DNA of 64,000 nt. Source: Siphonodentalium dalli. Lineage: Eukaryota > Mollusca > Scaphopoda > Gadilida > Siphonodentaliidae. The stretch's first letter is position 1; each line of letters starts with the position of its first letter. The notes under the pieces were generated by a model. That model was not told where the DNA came from. It saw nothing but the letters and a program-made list of their open reading frames with translations, and searched no databases. The DNA lies in assembly GCA_032622095.1 (NCBI GenBank), contig CP136067.1:129039990-129103989 (forward strand), given 5' to 3'. Position numbers and translations under genes: made by a program. Shown here piece after piece: positions 47,577 to 58,700 of the stretch.

Positions 47577-47826
47577 AAGAGTGAACGTCGGTAGCCGAGA
47601 GGTAGCGTATTGGTCTTTCGTGCTAGCGGACTGGTGTCCAGGTATGGTGTCGTGGTGCCGTGCGCTGTCCGATCGTGCGCGGACATTAATGACTGATCAA
47701 TGTACAGGCCTCGGTGTGTGCACGTTAAAGAACGCCACTGGAGTCACCACATGGTTATACAGTTATTCGGCCGTGGTAGCACCTGGACCGGCTCATAATT
47801 GTCTGTAAATGACAGCGAGCTTCGTA
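47577..47826 (+). mobile_element. SINE-like element, tRNA-type head
   Basis: GGTAGCCGAGAGGTAGCG resembles a tRNA A-box region (TRGCNNAGNNGG). About 130 bp later is TGTGCACGTTAAAGAACGCC, a segment of the kind found in the body of many invertebrate tRNA-derived SINEs. The 3' end is a short GAAGAAGAAAG tail. A convincing B box was not found and no target duplication is clear. It splits the DIRS-like gag and reverse transcriptase fragments. Confidence 0.5.
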
Positions 47827-48012
47827 AGAAGAAGAAAGCAATAACTCTTAGGCCCGCTCCTGGGAGATGCCCCAAACTCTTGACCACTGGACTGATAACT
47901 GGCACAAAATTCCCAGGACTGCTGGACGATTAGGAACCTTGAACGGCTAGGAACCGGTGGAATACAATAGGGTGTTCGTTCCTAAGAAAGGGACCGCATA
48001 TAAAGCTCACAG

Positions 48013-48345
48013 TCAACCAGTTTCTGCCAAATGCCTAATATAGGACTGATACTGAATAAGGCCCAGAACCCCTTTAGGGGACCTCTGCTCATAAAAGTAC
48101 GCAAAAGGTTCAAATACCCCCAACCATTGATTAAGTGAAGTAATCTTCTTGAAATATTTCTGATTTGAGCTGAAAGAAGTGGGACCCCCTTGAATAGACC
48201 ACTCCATAGTCACCGTAACAGGGGGGGGGGTCTGAATTTGAATATTCGGAGGCAAAACTGTTGCCAACTCCACATATTCCCAAGCCCATACTCGACATCC
48301 AAAGGGATGACTACGGACACAAACCCAAGCGGATTATAGAAGTAC
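48013..48345 (-). pseudogene. DIRS-like gag-type fragment 1
   Basis: On the minus strand, NPLGFVSVVIP (about 48310-48342) leads after a frame change into VWAWEYVELATVLP and then ITSLNQWLGVFEPFAYFY and GLIQYQSYIRHLAETG. This order resembles the part of DIRS ORFs with a PLG...IW..EYV.La.LL block followed by a Trp-containing helical block that ends Y...IR.LA. It lies upstream (on the minus strand) of the reverse transcriptase fragment, as expected. The 86-codon open frame is 48013-48273. No zinc knuckle was seen. Confidence 0.5.
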
Positions 48346-49029
48346 CAGGAGTTCATGGAATAGATGAACTGGGATGAGATGGAGTCGGCAGCAGCATCTT
48401 AGAGCATCATATACCTAACATGTAAAACTCCGTTCTATTCCACTCCCTCCACCATCCCCACCATCTTTGTCTTCTTATCTTAAATTCTCCTCTTATTCTT
48501 TATACCCAAAAAACCCCAGGACCCATGTAATATCCGAATTATCTATCTACTGTCCGGTCCCGACACTAACGTCAAATTCCATGATGATTTATATATATTA
48601 TATATATATACAGGGGCCCTTGATGATACCTGGGGAGAACGACACCCGAAAAGCCATGTGCTTACTGTCGTTCTCCCTTTCTACCAGATATATTACATAT
48701 TACCATAGCAATTATATCAGTTCCTTGTGTATTCCCTTGTTCAATGTATATTATGTAATAATCATATATTTGGTGGATAAATAAACAATGCTTAAACCAG
48801 ATGGAGTCGGTACTATAGCGGTCGACGATAATAGGCCCTCGGGCTGTTAATCATTGCCGGAGGGCAGAGCATCGGAGCATCATCAAGTCAGGCACATACT
48901 CGATTCTACTATTGTAGTTATATTGAACTATAGTTAAATTTGACTGTGCCAAATTATTTAGATCCACTACTTCACTGTTTTTGTGGAAATTATGGGATCG
49001 CACAATCCAGTACGCAGCCAAGCCCGAGT
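48346..49029. other. Non-coding stretch of uncertain nature
   Basis: A pyrimidine-rich segment (48435-48500), a TA-rich tract at 48587-48610 and an AATAAA-type sequence (GATAAATAAACAATG) near 48777. GATGGAGTCGG occurs at 48380 and 48801. It could be an insertion or a retroelement end, but no duplication proves this. Confidence 0.35.
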
Positions 49030-49170
49030 TTAGTGTGTAAGTCATATGCAGAATGAGGTGCACAGAAGGTGGAATTAGTGACACTCTCTCGCAAAGCAAA
49101 GACTCAGACTGAAGTTCCCAAATGGTGAATATTGTGATGTACACCCATTGGGAACCTCGATTATGCAATG
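49030..49170. mobile_element. Hairpin family A, decayed copy 4
   Basis: GCAGAATGAGGTGCACAGAA and AATTAGTGACACT on the left, and CCCATTGGGAACCTCGATT on the right, match family-A arms with many changes. Confidence 0.7.
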
Positions 49171-49261
49171 TGTCGTTGGGGATATAGAGAAACTGAACTA
49201 AAACAAAATATAATCTATGTGAAGAAGTTTCTATAGAAATTGATAATAAAGAGGAGATGAT

Positions 49262-49372
49262 GCCTAAGCAGAATGAGTCCACAGAGGGTGAATTTACTGA
49301 TAATAGCCCTCTATGCGGGATAGCGCCACCAAATTACCCTCTCTGGACTTCAATCTGCAAATGACAGGCACA
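49262..49372. mobile_element. Hairpin family A, decayed copy 5
   Basis: AGCAGAATGAGTCCACAGAG, GGTGAATTTACTGATAATAG, then a mirrored ATAGCGCCACCAAATTACCC and CTGCAAATGACAGGCACAC. Confidence 0.8.
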
Positions 49373-49400
49373 CGAAACTCAGGCTGTGCAATGCCACATT

Positions 49401-50020
49401 TTACATATAACAACACTGCCGCAAATAACAGACTACAGACAAAATTTGTTTCGCAACATTTTTGTAAATAACTTCCGGGAAATGAAGGCCAAGAGAATGT
49501 GACAGCGCTACAGCAGGCATTACCTGTTGAAACGCGGTTGAAGTAGAAGCAGCATTATTCGTGGCTGATGAATAAGCAGATTGAACATGTGTACCCCACG
49601 CAGGACCCAACACAGGTAATGTTAATGAGACGGAGGTCGACAAACTGCAGACGAACACATTATAGGAATAGACGACATGGCAGGCATACTTGTGAACGAA
49701 GTCCGCTTCAGACAAAGTTTGAATTGCAGACGACGAACTTATTGGCGATTCCCATGAGCGTAATCCACCCGAAAAGTTAAAGGAGGCCTGCCACGACCAC
49801 GCGACCGACCAAAATTTGGACGAGTTGCGCGACGGGTCCTGTTGGACGGAGCATCATCCACGTCTGGAGGGAACGGCGAAGAACGCCGAGTGCGCCGAAT
49901 AGAAGACCGACCACGAGGTATGCTGAAAATAAAATAAATAAGAGGACATAACAAATTATTTATTTATTAATAAAAGACTTACATACCGAAGAATGCTCCT
50001 TCAAACCACACATTCTTGGA
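49401..50020 (-). pseudogene. DIRS-like gag-type fragment 2, with possible short intron
   Basis: On the minus strand an arginine-rich segment (IPRGRSSIRRTRRSS, then FGRSRGRGRPP; 49739-49923) is followed, in a shifted frame, by VLGPAWGTHVQSAYSSAT and VALSHSLGLHFPEVIYKN (49401-49715). The basic N-terminus and a PLG-like block resemble the gag-like region of DIRS elements. A 64-bp stretch, 49986 down to 49923, begins GTATGT and ends TTTATTTTATTTTCAG, so it looks like a small intron in front of the basic segment. It overlaps in content with fragment 1, so it may come from a second, related copy. Function inferred only from composition and motif order. Confidence 0.35.
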
Positions 50021-50091
50021 AAGTTATCAACAGATAACTACCTACAGTTCAAGCCCCCTCAATAATACCACCGAGAAAGCATATACCATAC

Positions 50092-51222
50092 CCATTAGTG
50101 ACGTATGCTCCTGAAGTCCGAATCTCACCGTTTAGATATTACATTAGTGACAAAGGTTCCTGAACGTCTGAAGCGACCGTTTATAGATTACATTAGTTGC
50201 ATAGGTTCCTGAACGTCCGGAGTGACGGTTTAGAGATTACATTAGTGACGTGGGTTCCTGAACTTCTGAAGGGACCGTTGAGAGATTACATTAGTGACGT
50301 AGATTGATGAATGTTTGAAGCAGCGCGGTTTGGAGATTAAATTAGTGGCGTAGGTTCCTGAACGTCTGACGCGACGGTTTAGAGATTACATTAATTTAGT
50401 GACGTAGGTTTCTAAATGTATGAAGCGGCGCGGTTTGGAGATTATAATATATAACATATAAATTCCTGAACGTCTGACCGGGCGTTGATAGATTGCATTT
50501 GTGACGTATGTTCCTGAACGTCTGAAGCGACGTTTGAGAGATTACCTTAGTGACGCAGGTTGCTGAATGTATGAAGCAGCGCGGTTTGAAAATGAAATTA
50601 ATGCCATATAAATTCCTGAAAGTCTGACCGACCGTTGATAGATTACATTGACCGTTTAGAGATATATTAGTGACTTAGGCTCCTGAACATCCGAAGCGAC
50701 CATTGAAAGAGTATGTTATTGACGTTTAGGTTCCTGAACGTCTGAAGAGGTGGTTTAAAGATTACATTAAAGGTTCCTGAACTTCTGTAACGACCGTTGA
50801 GAGATTTCTTTAGTGACGTACGTTAGCTGAGTGCCTGACGCGGCGGTTGAGAGAATACATTAGTGACGTAGGTTCCTGAACGTCTCAAGCGACGGTTTAG
50901 AGATTTGCATTAGTGACGTATGTTCCTGAACGTCTGAAGCGACCGTTTAGAGATTACATTAGTGACGCAGGTTCCTGAACGTCTGAAGAGACGGTTTAGA
51001 GATTACATTAGTAACGCATTTTGCTGAACGTTCCTAAGCGACCGTTGAGAGATTACATTAGTGACGCAGGTTCCCGAACGTCTGAACCACCATTGAGAGA
51101 TTAGTGACATAGGTTCCTGCATGTGTCTGAAGCAACAGTCGATGTGTTACATTAGTGACGTATTTGTTCCTGTGTCTGAAGCGACCGTTGAGAGAGTACA
51201 TTAGTGACGTATATATGTTACT
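50092..51222. repeat. 49-bp minisatellite, ~23 degenerate units
   Basis: The unit is about GAGATTACATTAGTGACGTA, then GGTTCCTGAACGTCTGAAGC and GACCGTTTA. Unit starts at 50952, 51001 and 51051 give 49-50 bp. Units vary considerably and some are partial. Most units keep TGACGTA and TTCCTGAA. Confidence 0.93.
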
Positions 51223-51532
51223 GACCCTGGTGTCTACATAACATGCTTCACATGACACATCTGTTGTGTTGTGATCGTTGAAACCTGCGCTAATCATATT
51301 ATGTCACCAGGGCCAATTTAAAAGTTAGCAATGTCTCATATAATATTTAGTGTACTGGAGATAATGTAATAATGTAGGAAATTGAAACGACAGAGAGACT
51401 GAGAGAGTGCGAGACAGAATTTCAATATGATTCGATTGTTTTCGAGATAATAACTCAGTGTGCAAAATAGTGTTTCTGCTTTTAACCCTATGCACGTATG
51501 CTGATTTTTTTCCTTTCGACCCTTGAAATTTG

Positions 51533-51784
51533 GCCGTATTACCACTTGATTTTAGAGTTATCCATCTTAATCCGCAATTTTGTCCGAGACTGTCGGTTTG
51601 ACGACATTTTTCTGGGCCACAAATAATCGAAAACATTTCGAGAAATAACAAATTTCAACAATCGATATCTGATCACTCTGAGCTTTGGTCGGTGGGTGCC
51701 TTGACTCGAATCAAATATATTTTTTACCCCCGAAGCCAAAGAAATAGTAATTTGGGAGCGTTAATTCGGATTATCCATCTTTAA
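51533..51784. mobile_element. Family B element, partial copy
   Basis: It carries ACCACTTGATTTTAGAGTTATC, GAGCTTTGGTCGGTGGG and GAAGCCAAAGAAATAGTAAT in family order and a decayed right end (ATTCGGATTATCCATCTTTAA). The left half is missing. Confidence 0.75.
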
Positions 51785-51995
51785 GCTTAAAACCAAAAAA
51801 TTGTTAAAAGCTGCGAGATACGACACTTATTTTTAAACGATTATTCTCTCACTCACGATAAGGAGGAATCGGGCCCTTCAAAGTAATCAAATCAGTATTA
51901 GCCTACCAGGAACGGTTTCTAAAATAGAAATACGACATTTTAGAATACGATTTTCTCCGAATTCATACCCATGACATGTTATCTGAGGAACGCAT
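51785..51995. other. Short non-coding spacer
   Basis: Nothing recognised. Confidence 0.4.
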
Positions 51996-52048
51996 TTAAA
52001 GGCCCACTTAATTTTCGAACTCCAGATCACATTACATAAAATATATGC

Positions 52049-52672
52049 AGATTAGCCCGCCACTGGCGGGATTGGTCCCATGGCTTTGGTCGATCTATTA
52101 ATTTTTGCTTTTTCAAGGTAACCCCGTACAGGCACGCCGACAGCATTCTATCAATTGCGGGTACCCGTTTCAATGTCATGTTGGGTGGCCGACAAAAATA
52201 TTCCCAGTCCCGAGTTGACCATAAATAACAAATTTCACGTCGATGTCACCGCTGACGACCGAGATATCACACAAGGTCATTTGTGGGTACCCGTTTCAAG
52301 GTCAAGGTCACCTCAGGCGGACAAACTGACCCGACGAAAATCTCCCCTAAGTACGAAATTTCGTCTCGATATCCCCAGTTTCCGAGACGGTCGATTGAGC
52401 CGTATTTATACTCGTGTATATAAACGCTCTTTAACAACGACACCGCAGATACGAACGCTCCTTAATCATTAACCCACAATTCCAACGACGGTGGCAGGGC
52501 GAAGGGCGAAGGAGTGCTTGGACGTTCTCAGAAGCGGTGCGATGGCACTTCTCGTGGCTTTTTACCCTTATATAGCAAGTTTGGGCTCAATCGGTCGATC
52601 CGTTTTGGAGTCTATAAAGGATATGTATACACACACATATATATAGGGAAGTCTCAAAATATATCGTAGAAG
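52049..52672. mobile_element. 624-bp insertion with ATATGC duplication
   Basis: Flanked by ATATGC on both sides (52043-52048 and 52673-52678), where the intact family C copies have it once. It begins with a short perfect stem CCCGCC-ACT-GGCGGG (52056-52070). It contains GGGTACCCGTTTCAA twice (about 52158 and 52285) and GGTCAAGGTCACC. No terminal inverted repeats. The single 105-codon frame (52155-52472) spans these repeats and is not trusted. Class unknown. Confidence 0.7.
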
Positions 52673-52718
52673 ATATGCCATTATATACCATTTGAAAGAG
52701 GAAGCTCCAAAACATAGA

Positions 52719-52841
52719 GAATACCCATCGGTTTTGGTTGAATACACGGATTATCTCATGAGTGGCTACAATGAAATTATGTATTTCCTTGTAGCCACGA
52801 ATGAGATAATCCGGGTATTCAACCAAAACCCGTAGGTGTTC
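52719..52841. repeat. Hairpin at the start of the second insert
   Basis: GGTTTTGGTTGAATAC and GGATTATCTCATGAGTGGCT are mirrored by AGCCACGAATGAGATAATCC and GTATTCAACCAAAACC; the loop is near 52775. The insert itself runs about 52716-53141. Confidence 0.88.
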
Positions 52842-53287
52842 TTTTTTATTATATGCGCTACGTTATAAATCCCCCAAAACTGCTAGTTTTGTCCTACAGT
52901 TAACTTCAAATTGTTAGAAATCTTCGACATCTGCATTTTGTTTACATTCCATCAATTGATTTGCTCACCACTGAATGACAAATATCGAGCATATAAACCG
53001 GAAGTAATCTCCGAGAACGTAATACTATTGTGTTATCCATCGTCTCGGTCAGTGTTATCCATCGCCTCGGCCCAGTCGATGGATATAACGTTCTACGTCA
53101 CGGCAATTTTCCTCTATTTAATGGGGAAGCATATAATAAATTGTATTATCAACTTAACCGGTGTAATACACTGGGAACATGTTGTTTTTGTTGAGGTACC
53201 GATGTGTGTTCTGTTCTTAATTTTGATCCTAAGTGTACTATACAGTCGATTATTCTCAACGGAAGGGGAATAACTCTATATCTTAGT

Positions 53288-54080
53288 TTGAAGGCTGATG
53301 CATTCTGGATTGACAACGGGTGAAATTTTGGAATGAATCTGAGAATATCTAACTAGTCTCTAACACTTGGTGGACACTCCTAGGCCACAGAGTCGTAATT
53401 TCGCTAAAATCCGGATTGAGAATCCGAAGCCGATTACGGGGGCGGGGCTAATTCCCGATTCTAGGTCAGATTTTGAAATCCACGTGGTCTCCGAAACTCT
53501 CTCCCAGCGTCAAACATGGCTCATGTATTTGACACAAGTATCATTTGTATCTTATATTTATAAAGTGCATGTTTGTTGTGAAAGTCATGCTTTTCTTCTA
53601 TGTGTGTATACACGGCACATAATTTGCTGCCAATCCGACTTAATGGCATCTTTTTTTCCAAGTTAAAGTGTGTTTATTGATGATGGCAAGCATATCTAAA
53701 CATGACAGCTCTAGGCCTCCTGAATCAAATTCCGAAGATGTTGTGAAGAACACACGGAACTTGTCAGTTGAACAGGGACGTGACGACATGGGTTGATTGT
53801 GTGTCTCGACCCACACCCCGAACTTTGGTACAATTTGCTAAGCTGTGCAGTCATTCATATGTGAGGAAAATCAGGATTATTTTGACTAACTGTTGCAAAT
53901 AATTATACGTACAAGCCAACAAAAGCAACAAACAAACCCGATTTTAAATAAATACATATACAAACTTATGACTAACTCGGGAGAGGGGGTGTCCAGTGAT
54001 CTGTATATATGTTTAACTTGTTTTGGTAGTCATGTTGCTTTGCCATTACTAATTATTTATTTTTTCAGTGTAATAACATA
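53288..54080. other. Non-coding stretch
   Basis: Nothing recognised. Confidence 0.4.
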
Positions 54081-54082
54081 TC

Positions 54083-54112
54083 GCGACCTGAGTTCCAATC
54101 TGTTCTATAAGT
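54083..54112 (+). repeat. Dispersed inverted pair, left member
   Basis: CATATCGCGACCTGAGTTCC followed by AATCTGTTCT is matched in reverse complement at about 59841-59870. The partners are 5.8 kb apart; they may be two fragments of one repeat family or the ends of one element. Confidence 0.65.
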
Positions 54113-54845
54113 ACCGTTCTGGTACGAAACGTTCGTTGTGGTACCATTGGAACCGGAATTAAATTCTCTACAAGATGGTCGCAACACCGAATCGATATTT
54201 CGAACAATAACGCCGTAAAACACGGTTATTTCTTGTCCGAAGTACGCGAAAGTGAGTTGTATTGAGAACTGACTTGTTCCATCTGCTTTCATGCACAAAG
54301 GGGACTGAAACCATATGGGTCTATAACTCAAGTGGATGTAATTTCTTAGTTCCATCTTGTTCTATTTCAATATTGGCAATGTCTGAAGAATTCTACGTGT
54401 ATGAGTCTTCTTCCTACATGGAACAATGTGGATCTAAAATATGATCGAAGCCGATACCTTATCATATTTAAACTATATAGATAGGTTTATATTAAACTAC
54501 TCTAATTAACCTTCGCAGTGCAAAACAGACTATAATATTGTAATGGAGTAGATGAATAACCACCCAGTTTCTTGGTGGCTATATTCCGTTTCCCAAACAA
54601 GGTACATATAAGTTTTAATATTTTAGTATCCTATATTATTCATTCAATGACATAAGTGGTTAATTATATTTGACATACATAGTGATTCACTGCGCATGTC
54701 TAACATTCTGAATGTTTGCATTGGTTTGATATTTTATTTATTGTCATTCCCGCTTCTAGGACATACACCACTTTCATTTACAAATAATGCGCAGATGGTT
54801 AATGGTATGCGGAATCCACTCCACGAACAGTAGCACGTTAATACG
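54113..54845. other. Non-coding stretch
   Basis: Nothing recognised before the foldback element. Confidence 0.4.
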
Positions 54846-54852
54846 GATTTGT

Positions 54853-55754
54853 ATGGGGCGCCATCCCTGCAAATATTCGTTTTCGGAGATATCACCTCGT
54901 AATTCGGAGATATCTCCTCGGTTTCGAGGAGATATCTCCTTGAAATTGCAATTCCTAGCAGATATCTGCTTGGAATATGGTCCATTATGGAGATATCTCA
55001 TTGGATCCAAGGAGATATATGCTTGGATTATAGAGATATCTCCTTGGATCATAGGAGATATCTCCTCGCAACTACGAGATATCTGCTTGAAATATTTCCA
55101 ACGAGATATCTCCTTGAACCGAGGAGATATCTCCATAATCCAAGCAGATATCTGCTCGGATTATGGAGATATCTCATTGAAATAGTTTTCAACGAGATAT
55201 CTTCGTGGACCCAAGGAGATATCTCCATATTCCAAGCAGATATCTCCTTGAAAATATTCCAAGCAGATATCTGATTAAATTATGGAGATATCTCATTGGA
55301 AACCCGCGGCCATGAAATATTAATGATTTCTCCACAGTACATATATCTATGATCGAAATACATCCAAGCAGATATCTGCTCGGAATATGGAGATATCTCC
55401 TTGAAATATTTTTCAAGCAGATATCTCCATAATCCGAGCAGATATCAGCTTGAATCCAAGGAGATATCTCCTTTAACATATTTCAAGGAGATATCTCAAT
55501 AATGCGAGCAGATAGCTGCTCGGATCCAAGGAGATATCTCCTTGGATCCAAGCAGATATCTGCTCGCATTATGGAGATATCTCCTCGGTTTCAAGGAGAT
55601 ATCTCCTTGAAAATATTTCCGAGGAGATATCTCCATATTCCAAGCAGATACCTGCTTGAAACCGAGGAGATATCTCCATAATGCGAGCAGATATCTGCTT
55701 GGATCCAAGGAGATATTTTCGAAAAACGAATATTTGCAGGGATGGCGCCCCATA
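54853..55754. mobile_element. Foldback element filled with GATATC palindromes, 902 bp
   Basis: The ends ATGGGGCGCCATCCCTGCAA and the mirror TTGCAGGGATGGCGCCCCAT form inverted repeats of about 35 bp. GATTTGT lies directly outside both (54846-54852 and 55755-55761), a likely 7-8-bp target duplication. Between them are about 34 copies of a 12-bp palindrome, GGAGATATCTCC or GCAGATATCTGC and one-base variants, at an average pitch near 25 bp; about 30 contain GATATC. The linkers (TTGGATCCAAGG, ATTATGG, TTGAAATATTTC) are themselves partly symmetric. Frames on both strands are repeat artefacts. Confidence 0.9.
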
Positions 55755-55761
55755 GATTTGT

Positions 55762-58700
55762 TACTTTTCGTCACCCTTATAATTTTCGATTTGATAGCGA
55801 ATTTACAGTTGAAGGACATTTAACACACATTTATTCATGAGATTTAATGCTGTTGCATTAACAGTATATATCCGTTAATCGACTGTGACTATGGCCATGG
55901 GATCACCATATATGAAAGTGACCAGAACTACACATACACGCACATACATACACTCTATCAACGACTTTCTGGTGTTCACTTTATCCACCCAGTTTTGGAA
56001 ATACACCAGAGCACACATTGGGCGTCACAATAGTGGATATATAATTCAGAATAATTAGAAAGTTATCGTGTGTGTTGGAGCATACTTATATGCTCAGCCC
56101 CAATTACTGACCGCTCATATCAAGGGATTCAATAAATTCAGTCGTGCCAACAGAAACGTCAACTTCAGCAATCAACTACCACCCAGCCTAGCCACCCCAA
56201 ACACATGATCAGCCATTTTTGTGAAGATCGCTATACATGTAGCCCACCAACGCAACCCTTCCGCAACGACGTTATATATTAGCTGTTCGTAAGCGCACAT
56301 CAGCTGATAGATCCCATGTTGATCCAGCACACCATGCACATCAGAATAAAGTATTGTAAATACAGAAACAGTCAGCAAACGCGCACATACATCAACGTGA
56401 TCTTCATCACCAACATACATCACTCGCTCCACCCATGTTAACATTAAGTCATTTCATAATTCCGTTAGGCATCTCCATCCAAGCCCCATCCATCCCAGTT
56501 CTTTCTACATAAGAACGCATCAGGGGATGCCACAATAACCATGCAGCTCCGTAATACGCGGTACATCTGCTATTGGATAGCCCAAAGGAAGGGCAAAAAC
56601 TTACTACACTCAGAGGCACTACATAAGCGCATGCGACAGAATGGAGCACATGGAACCAGCACCACATCATACCCATCGATGTAGAATTCTATTCAGAAAG
56701 GCAATATTTCACTCTTAACACAACCACAGGACAACACCAATAAGGCATAAAGCGCAACGAATTTAAAGCCCAACTTGAACATAGCCGACAGAATAAGATC
56801 TGGACGGATATGATGTCGGGATTGGATGTATCGACACACATCCACCATATGTCCCGGAGACAGCAAGTACATTCGACCGATGCATCCACAACACAGAAAC
56901 AGTTGACCCAACAATATCCTCTTGCTAAAAAGTCGCACACCATCTGTGGCTTGTACATTGGTTTTAAAGACTGACAAACACAGCATACGAAACAAAATGC
57001 CGCTTTGAGACTCTGAACCACAGTACAAAGGCCACAACACGATACACCAACGGGACAACATTATTCTGCAATGTTGGCGCCTACTATATTCCCTAACACG
57101 TAGAACGTTTATTGGCAAGTAAAATGCTGTTTGCTAAAACGCACCACGGTAGTGAACTTGTGCAGAGAGACCTCAACCAACAACGCAGAGGCTGCATACG
57201 TCAGCGTTCATGGGTTAATCTCACGAGTTACCAAACATGAATTATGACCATGACACCCAGCATATATCCACACTGAACGGCGCATCAGCCTACCGAAGAC
57301 ACTCGATTCCGCAGATAAGAAACCGAAATACGAGCCATGTATGTATATGTAACAGCATGGTGGAGTGTTGTGGGTTCTGTGTTTAGCATACACTCTTATA
57401 CCCATTGTGATAATTCAATAGGATAGTATTTATACGCAAGTGACTGATATATAGACCAATGAGTCATACATTTGGCACACGATATACATGTAACATTTAT
57501 GCGCTGCATTGCCGACCGCCCCAAATACACTTGCAAAGAACAGCTATTTAGACCCACCAAAAAAAAACACAGCAAGCGACACATGGACTAATTACTACTG
57601 CGGAGCTTTGCAGACGTCGAGCACAAGACATGCATAATAACCTAGATGTTTTGTTCCTTTCCCTAACCAGTGCCCATGTTATCCAAGGAGACACATTTCT
57701 ATGAATAGCTTTCCTTGTGGTATTTGAATTTTGAACTTCACCTAAAACCGCAATAAGTTGGAAGATCCCTGTCAGCAGCCCAGACACCAGCAATATACAG
57801 CGTCCCGAGTTAGAAAATACTGAACACTGTTACATGATCATATAGGCTATGGTCATCTTGAAATTATATGGCAGTTTCCGACAGGCGTTGTTCGTGTATG
57901 TTGTATATCAGATGCACGTGGAGTGTCAATAGCCCACAATGATCCACATCATCAACCGCCGACATCGCACAGCGATGTCTCCGCGCCAGTATTCAATGCG
58001 AGCATGTTTCTAAACGACTGACTCTACTATTTGCTCATATTCTGGAAACTAATGCACGGATTGTAATTTTAACCAAACACCTACTCAACTATTGTAGCAA
58101 TACCATGAATTCAGTCAATCTGAGCACATCACCACATTGCAGCGAACACATAGCGGCGCTTCGTCCAGACACCACCCAGTCATTAAAATACCATAAACTG
58201 TCCATGACACCAATCAGTCTAATCGTGGGTATGTTCGCCGCAATATGAGGACCCCACGTCCGACACATCGAATGCGAATTTTGTACGGTCCCCATCGACA
58301 GTTATCTACGAAGTCAAGTTCCCATGAACCGGCACGTAAGCACATGTACCACATAACAGCAGCGGTAGGCACACATGAAGGGCGCGGATCGTCACTATGG
58401 AGAGGTAAAAACGGTTCACAACATCAATCAATGTGAAACGTGTATTTTTCACTACCTTCAATGTGCGATCAACGGTTCAACAGCACATTGCTATTCCTCA
58501 CAATAAAGTATCAACATCGGTGCACAAACAACATACAAAGGCAACCTGATCATCACTCTTTCAGGCCAGGCAATCGGAACGAAAATGAACACCGTACTAA
58601 TATATAATGAACTGTCGAATCAACAAACAATGGCCCTCTCGCAAATACAAAACTGTATGAGAAAAATTTCAGATAACACCCCCGATTGATCTAGACAAAA

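Larger units (their letters stand above)
51996..53287. mobile_element. Family C element, twice interrupted and right-truncated
   Basis: The left end is TTAAAGGCCCACTTAATTTT. The family C sequence resumes after an insertion at 52049-52672 and again after 53141 (TGTATTATCAACTTAACCGG), and fades after GGAAGGGGAATAACTCTATA near 53275. The two inserts are recognised by comparison with the uninterrupted copies at 15042 and 32076. Confidence 0.75.

Noticed and set aside
52150-52320. Nuclear-receptor response element (GGTCAAGGTCACC)
   Set aside because: It lies inside a transposon-like insert with internal direct repeats; one motif match is not evidence of regulation.
54734-55819. Frames on both strands with ISPRYLL-type repeats
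   Set aside because: Translations of the GATATC palindrome lattice.
56172-57793. A minus-strand multi-exon gene built from consecutive frames
   Set aside because: No shared domain, no consistent splice sites linking the frames and no compositional signature beyond slightly lower AT content.
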